The notes beneath the pieces are model-generated. The model was given only the letters and a program-made list of their open reading frames with translations. It was not told where the DNA came from and ran no database searches. Both the position numbers and the translations under genes were made by a program. From positions 1 through 8,422 of the forward strand of contig DATHBP010000232.1 in assembly GCA_035296085.1 (NCBI GenBank): DNA of 8,422 nt, written 5' to 3'. The DNA comes from DATHBP01 sp035296085 (GTDB lineage: Bacteria; Actinomycetota; Actinomycetes; Propionibacteriales; Nocardioidaceae). Below are positions 5,041 through 8,422 of the stretch, piece after piece (the stretch's first letter is position 1; each line of letters opens with the position of its first letter).

Positions 5041-6672
5041 CTAGCCCATCGCCGGGTTGTCCGGGAGTGCCCCGGCGCTGCCGCGACCTTTGAGGTCGCG
5101 CAGTATCCGCTGACTGGCCAGCTTGCCCGGTGCTCCGATGACACACCCGCCGGGATGGGTTCCCGAGCCGCACTGGTAGTAGCCGTCGATCGGCGTGCGG
5201 TACTGGCTCCAGCCGGGGGCGGGCCGGAAGAAGTACATCTGCGGGGCGAGGAACTCCCCCGCGAAGATGTTGCCCTCACTGAGGCCGACGACCCGCTCGA
5301 TGTCGAGCGGGGTGACGACCTCGCGGTGCAGCACGAGATCGCCGAACCCGGGGAAGAACGATTCCAGGGTCGCCTGCACGGTGTCGCCGAACCTGTCCCG
5401 CTCGCTGTCCCAGTCGCTGCCCTTCAGGTGGTAGGGCGCGTACTGGATGAAACACGACATCACGTGCTTGCCCGGCGGCGCCATGTCCGGGTCCACGACC
5501 GACTGGATGGCGCCGTCGATGTAGGGGCGCTGGCTGTACCAGCCGTACTTGGCGTCGTCGAAGGCGCGCTCGAGGTACTCGATCGACGGGCCCATGTTGA
5601 CGAACCCGCGGTACTGGTCGGTCCGGTCGCCGAGGGCGGCGAACTTCGGCAGGCCGTCGAGCGCGAAGTTCACCTTCGCTGACGTGCCCTGGAAGCGGAA
5701 CCGAGTGATCGTCTCGACCAGGTCGGAGGGCAGCTCCCGTGGCTCGACGAGCTCGAGGAACGTCCGGCGCGGGTCGAGAGCGCTGACCACGACGTCGGCG
5801 CTGAGCTCGGTGCCGTCCGCGAGCGCTACGCCCACGGCCTTGCCGTTCTTGGTCATCACCGTGTCGACGGCTGCGTCCAGCATGATCTCGGCGCCGTACG
5901 CCTGCGCCGCACGCGCCAGCACCTGCGTGAAGCCGCCGTTGCCACCCTTGTGGAACGCCCAGGACCCGAAGTGGCCGTCGTGCTCACCCATCGAGTGGTA
6001 GAGCAGAACGAGCCCGGAGCCTTGTGACATCGGGCCGACCTTCGTTCCGATGATGCTGGACGACGCCAGGTAGCCCTTCAGGATGTCGCTCTCGAAGTAG
6101 TCGTCGAGGAAGTCCGCCGCGCTGCCGGTGAGCAGCCGGACGAGGTCGTGCATCACTTTAGGCTCCACACCGCGCAAGTGCGACGCCAGCTCGGCTACCG
6201 CCTCCAGGTCTTCGGGTGCGGTGCTGAACAGGTCGGGCGGTGCGCTGTCAAACAGCGGTTTGACGACCTGGCAGACGCGGTTCATGTCGTGCTCGTAACG
6301 CTCCAGCGCGTCCGCATCGTGTGATGAGTGCCGCTTGATCTCCAGCACGTTCTCGTCGGCATCCGGCCCGAGCAGCAGGTAGTCGCCGTCGAGCATCGGC
6401 GCGAACGACGAAGCCATCAGGATCGGCAGGAAGCCATGCTTGACCAGGTCGAGCTCTTGGATGATGTCTGGGCGGATCAGGCTCAGCGCATACGAGAACG
6501 TCGTGAAGTTGAAGCCGGGAACGAGTTCCTCGGTGATCGCCGCACCCCCGACGAAGTTGCGCCTCTCGAGGATCAGCGTGTTCAGTCCCGCCCTTGCGAG
6601 GTAGGCGCCGTTGACGAGCCCGTTGTGCCCGCCGCCGACCACGATCGCGTCGTAGTTTCTGCTCTTCGTCAT
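5041..6672 (-). CDS. PYROXD2/phytoene-desaturase-like FAD-dependent oxidoreductase
   Basis: This 543-residue flavoprotein begins with the dinucleotide-binding fold YDAIVVGGGHNGLVNGAYLA (GxGxxG at Gly13, Gly15, Gly18) and the ribose-binding acidic residue Glu37 in LILERR. GGNGGF near residue 240 and the C-terminal CGSGTHPGGCVIGAPG (about 501-516) close the FAD site. The C-terminal motif and length match the PYROXD2-like branch of the phytoene-desaturase/amine-oxidase superfamily rather than carotenoid enzymes, and no carotenoid genes are nearby. Its reaction is unknown. The gene starts 4 nt after the GcvT-like gene and has no strong ribosome binding site of its own (a GGAAG lies about 16 nt off), implying an operon with translational coupling. 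I infer oxidation of a C-N bond in a small methylated substrate, handing a one-carbon unit to the GcvT-like partner. Confidence 0.9.
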   Translation of the reverse strand: MTKSRNYDAIVVGGGHNGLVNGAYLARAGLNTLILERRNFVGGAAITEELVPGFNFTTFSYALSLIRPDIIQELDLVKHGFLPILMASSFAPMLDGDYLLLGPDADENVLEIKRHSSHDADALERYEHDMNRVCQVVKPLFDSAPPDLFSTAPEDLEAVAELASHLRGVEPKVMHDLVRLLTGSAADFLDDYFESDILKGYLASSSIIGTKVGPMSQGSGLVLLYHSMGEHDGHFGSWAFHKGGNGGFTQVLARAAQAYGAEIMLDAAVDTVMTKNGKAVGVALADGTELSADVVVSALDPRRTFLELVEPRELPSDLVETITRFRFQGTSAKVNFALDGLPKFAALGDRTDQYRGFVNMGPSIEYLERAFDDAKYGWYSQRPYIDGAIQSVVDPDMAPPGKHVMSCFIQYAPYHLKGSDWDSERDRFGDTVQATLESFFPGFGDLVLHREVVTPLDIERVVGLSEGNIFAGEFLAPQMYFFRPAPGWSQYRTPIDGYYQCGSGTHPGGCVIGAPGKLASQRILRDLKGRGSAGALPDNPAMG

Positions 6673-6676
6673 GGGT

Positions 6677-7876
6677 CTAGGCCGTCTTCCGTTTCGGGTT
6701 GTACAGAGGCAGTCGGGCCACTTCGGCGGCGACCGTCTGGTACTGGTGATTGATCGTCAGCTCGAAGTTGACCCGGGTCCCGACGGCGGAGAGCTCCGGC
6801 CGCACCCGGGCCATGGCAATGTGGCGCTGCAGCACCGGCGAATACATGAGGTTGGTCGCGTAGCCGACTCGCTCGCCGGCGTCGTCGTAGAGCATGGAGT
6901 CGTACTCCACCGGCGTTTCGTCCTTGGGCGGAATGAGACCCGCCTGCAGGTAGAGCCGGTAGTAGTTCGCCCAGTCGAGCTGGAGTCCCACCATCGCCCA
7001 GCGCGACGTGCCCTCGGCCAGCTCCCTGCGAATCGCCTTGCGGCCGATGAAGGGACGGTCGTCGGTCTCAATGCCGCGCAGCATCCAGCCGAAGCCGAGC
7101 TCCTTGGCCGTGAAGCGCTCGTGGTCGGTGAAGGCGAGCCGGCTCGACTCGAAGTCAGCGCCCATGAGCACCAGCCCGGCTTCGATGCGCGCCATCAGCA
7201 GCGCCTCCTCGCCGAACGGCCGCAGACCACGCCCGCTGCCTGCTTCGAGTACGGCATCCAGCACGTGCAGCGCCTCGTCGGCACCCACGAAGATCTCGTA
7301 CCCAAGGTCACCGGTGTAACCGGTTCGCGAGACCGTCACCGCCGCGGGCCCGACCTTCGTGTTCACCAGGTCGAAGAAGGCGAGACCCTCGACCTCCGGA
7401 GTCAGCAGAGCCAGGATCTCCCGGGACCGAGGGCCCTGGACAGCGAGCACCCCGTACTCCTCGCTCACGTCGTCGATGGCAACGTCGAGCCGGCCGACGA
7501 GGTCGCGGAAGTAGCCCAGGTTGGGCCGTGCGGAGGTGAGGAAGAACTCCGTGTCCGAGTGGCGGAAGAACACGCCATCCTCGAGCACGAAGCCGCGGTC
7601 GTCGCACCAGACGGTGTACTGCGCCCGGCCGGGCCGACACGTGCGGATATCGCGCGTCAGCACGCCTGCGAGGAAGCGCTCTGCATCGCGCCCACGGATC
7701 CAGTACTTGAACAGCGGGGAGGTGTCGAACAGGCCGGCGGCGTTGCGAATCGCGAAGTACTCGTCCTTGGCCGACATGTCGTACTTCGCGGTCGAGAGGT
7801 ACCCCGCCCAGTGGCCGTAGAGACCGCTGCGGTTCAGCTCGGAGAGCCGCTCGTGGAACGGGGTTGTCTTGATCAT
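6677..7876 (-). CDS. Stand-alone GcvT-family (aminomethyltransferase-like) folate protein
   Basis: The 399-residue product carries both GcvT domains. The N-terminal folate-binding part shows KDEYFAIRNAAGLFDTSP (38-54), RAQYTVWCDDRGFVLED (84-100) and SRTGYTGDLGYEIFV (183-197). The C-terminal barrel has ELGFGWMLRG (259-268) and PFIGRKAI (275-282). The Asp-Asp pair usual in GcvT is Glu99-Asp100 here, so the likely catalytic Asp is kept. No genes for glycine-cleavage P, H or L proteins are next to it. A role in folate-dependent demethylation, as in DmdA, LigM or the GcvT domain of dimethylglycine dehydrogenase, is therefore at least as likely as glycine cleavage. I chose ATG 7874-7876 because GAGGAG (7887-7892) precedes it and the family homology begins right after. 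The frame stays open to 8155 but runs antisense through the lipoprotein gene. It leads the operon. Confidence 0.9.
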   Translation of the reverse strand: MIKTTPFHERLSELNRSGLYGHWAGYLSTAKYDMSAKDEYFAIRNAAGLFDTSPLFKYWIRGRDAERFLAGVLTRDIRTCRPGRAQYTVWCDDRGFVLEDGVFFRHSDTEFFLTSARPNLGYFRDLVGRLDVAIDDVSEEYGVLAVQGPRSREILALLTPEVEGLAFFDLVNTKVGPAAVTVSRTGYTGDLGYEIFVGADEALHVLDAVLEAGSGRGLRPFGEEALLMARIEAGLVLMGADFESSRLAFTDHERFTAKELGFGWMLRGIETDDRPFIGRKAIRRELAEGTSRWAMVGLQLDWANYYRLYLQAGLIPPKDETPVEYDSMLYDDAGERVGYATNLMYSPVLQRHIAMARVRPELSAVGTRVNFELTINHQYQTVAAEVARLPLYNPKRKTA

Positions 7877-7991
7877 CGAACTTGCGCTCCTCGCGTTGCA
7901 CGACCCAGGGATTGGTGGGATCTGTCCACACCTTAGAGCCGGTGGCCTATTGTTCAGCCACTCGAGCAGTCGGGACCCACCTGGAGGACCC
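7877..7991. promoter_or_regulatory. Divergent control region with imperfect dyad
   Basis: The 115 bp separate the GcvT-like operon from the divergent binding-protein gene, so both promoters should lie here. An imperfect dyad, GGTGGGA (7914-7920) and TCCACACC (7925-7932), has arms that match apart from one bulged base. It abuts or overlaps the candidate -35 of the rightward promoter, a position suited to a shared repressor. The regulator family cannot be named from this site. Confidence 0.35.
7925..7953 (+). promoter_or_regulatory. Candidate promoter of the binding-protein gene
   Basis: TCCACA (7925-7930) and TATTGT (7948-7953) are 17 bp apart and each match the sigma70 consensus at 4 of 6 positions. 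Transcription would begin near 7960, about 30 nt before the ATG and upstream of the GGAGG at 7983-7987. This is prediction by consensus only. Confidence 0.35.
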
Positions 7992-8422
7992 ATGCGCCAC
8001 CCACGTATCGCAGTGTCACTGCTGGCCACGCTCACCCTCGTCCTCACCGGCTGCGGCGAGGACGGCACCACGGCGTCTTCGGACTCGGGCGTCTGCGCCG
8101 AGACCGACGCGTCCGGCGACCTGCTGGCCCAGATCTGCGAAGAGGGCACGCTCACCGCGTCGACCGATGCCGCCTATCCGCCCCAGTCCTCGCTCGACGA
8201 GCAGACCGGCGAGTACGAAGGCTTCGACATCGACGTCGCGACGGAGATCGCCGACCGGCTAGGGGTCGAGATCGCCTGGGAGACACCACCGTTCGAGGCG
8301 ATCACCGCCGGCAACTGGAACGGACGTTGGGATCTCAGCGTCGGGTCCATCACCATCACCAACGAACGCGCAGAGGCCCTGCTCTTCACCGAGCCCTACT
8401 ACTACACGCCGGCTTCGATTGT
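7992..8422 (+). CDS. Amino-acid ABC transporter family-3 substrate-binding lipoprotein, 3'-truncated
   Basis: The frame is open to the window edge, showing 143 residues. It starts at an ATG preceded by GGAGG (7983-7987). Residues 1-20 form a lipoprotein signal (basic MRHPR, hydrophobic core) ending in the lipobox LTGC with Cys21 as lipid anchor. The mature part fits the SBP_bac_3 family: TASTDAAYPP (55-64), the G-F-D-I-D signature (77-81), FEAITAGNWNGRWDLSVGSI, then ITNERAEALLFTEPYYYTP. Arg126 in this last stretch is the usual ligand alpha-carboxylate-binding residue, so the ligand is probably an amino acid or derivative. Two extra cysteines, 35 and 49, in the N-terminal extension could form a disulfide. 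Such proteins deliver ligand to a membrane permease, which presumably lies beyond the window. Divergence from the GcvT/FAD operon suggests a shared substrate. Confidence 0.92.
   Translation, partial: MRHPRIAVSLLATLTLVLTGCGEDGTTASSDSGVCAETDASGDLLAQICEEGTLTASTDAAYPPQSSLDEQTGEYEGFDIDVATEIADRLGVEIAWETPPFEAITAGNWNGRWDLSVGSITITNERAEALLFTEPYYYTPASI

Noticed and set aside
5041..6672. Carotenoid biosynthesis role (phytoene desaturase) for the FAD oxidoreductase
   Set aside because: The superfamily is shared, but no carotenoid genes are nearby. The C-terminal CGSGTHPGG motif and the operon with a GcvT-like gene point to the PYROXD2-like branch.
6671..7936. A 421-codon plus-strand frame opposite the GcvT-like gene, and similar long antisense frames at 546-1529, 1483-2613, 1968-3059 and 4870-5682
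   Set aside because: These are the usual open shadow frames of high-GC genes. Their translations are rich in Arg/Pro/Ala and lack recognisable motifs, while the opposite strand encodes clear families.
7877..8155. An extended N-terminus for the GcvT-like protein (start at 8155)
   Set aside because: The extension would be antisense to the binding-protein gene and its lipoprotein signal. It has no family similarity, and a good start with GAGGAG exists at 7876.
1..8422. Mobile element, CRISPR array, prophage or tRNA signals
   Set aside because: No spaced direct repeats, transposase, integrase or tRNA-like sequence was seen on either strand, and composition looks even across the window.

Overview
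The window is gene-dense, GC-rich DNA with GTG/TTG starts, GGAGG-type ribosome binding sites and protein families typical of a high-GC actinobacterium. I cannot name the genus. No mobile element, tRNA, rRNA or CRISPR array was seen; it reads as chromosomal metabolic and envelope DNA.

Layout. (1) 2-1640, plus strand: the 3' part of a GT4 glycosyltransferase, overlapped by a GH130 mannoside phosphorylase/hydrolase-like gene; together they suggest turnover of a mannose-containing glycoside. (2) 1671-2510, minus strand: an EamA/DMT-type 10-helix transporter, convergent with GH130 and divergent from the next block. (3) 2566-3840, plus strand: an alpha/beta-hydrolase esterase followed after 9 nt by a small DUF2277 protein. 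(4) 3841-4072: a 232-bp non-coding stretch holding an imperfect dyad, a plausible promoter and a run of potential RNA hairpins. The last hairpin pairs with the ribosome binding site of a 12-codon ORF whose stop overlaps the next start as ATGA. (5) 4073-5020, plus strand: an unusual protein with an N-terminal winged-helix DNA-binding domain, one transmembrane helix and an extracytoplasmic beta-sandwich-like domain. (6) 5041-7876, minus strand: a two-gene operon, a stand-alone GcvT-family (folate-binding) protein followed 4 nt later by a PYROXD2/phytoene-desaturase-like FAD oxidoreductase. (7) 7992-8422, plus strand: the 5' part of a family-3 amino-acid-binding lipoprotein of an ABC transporter, divergent from the operon across 115 bp.

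How they may work together. Blocks 6 and 7 look like one functional unit: uptake of an amino-acid-like compound, oxidation by a flavoenzyme, and handling of a one-carbon unit by a folate-binding GcvT-fold protein. This is a split analogue of the fused dimethylglycine/sarcosine dehydrogenases. Blocks 4 and 5 are the most novel-looking part: a candidate membrane-tethered one-component regulator whose own expression appears to be controlled through a structured leader and a coupled small ORF. Both interpretations are inferences from sequence and context.
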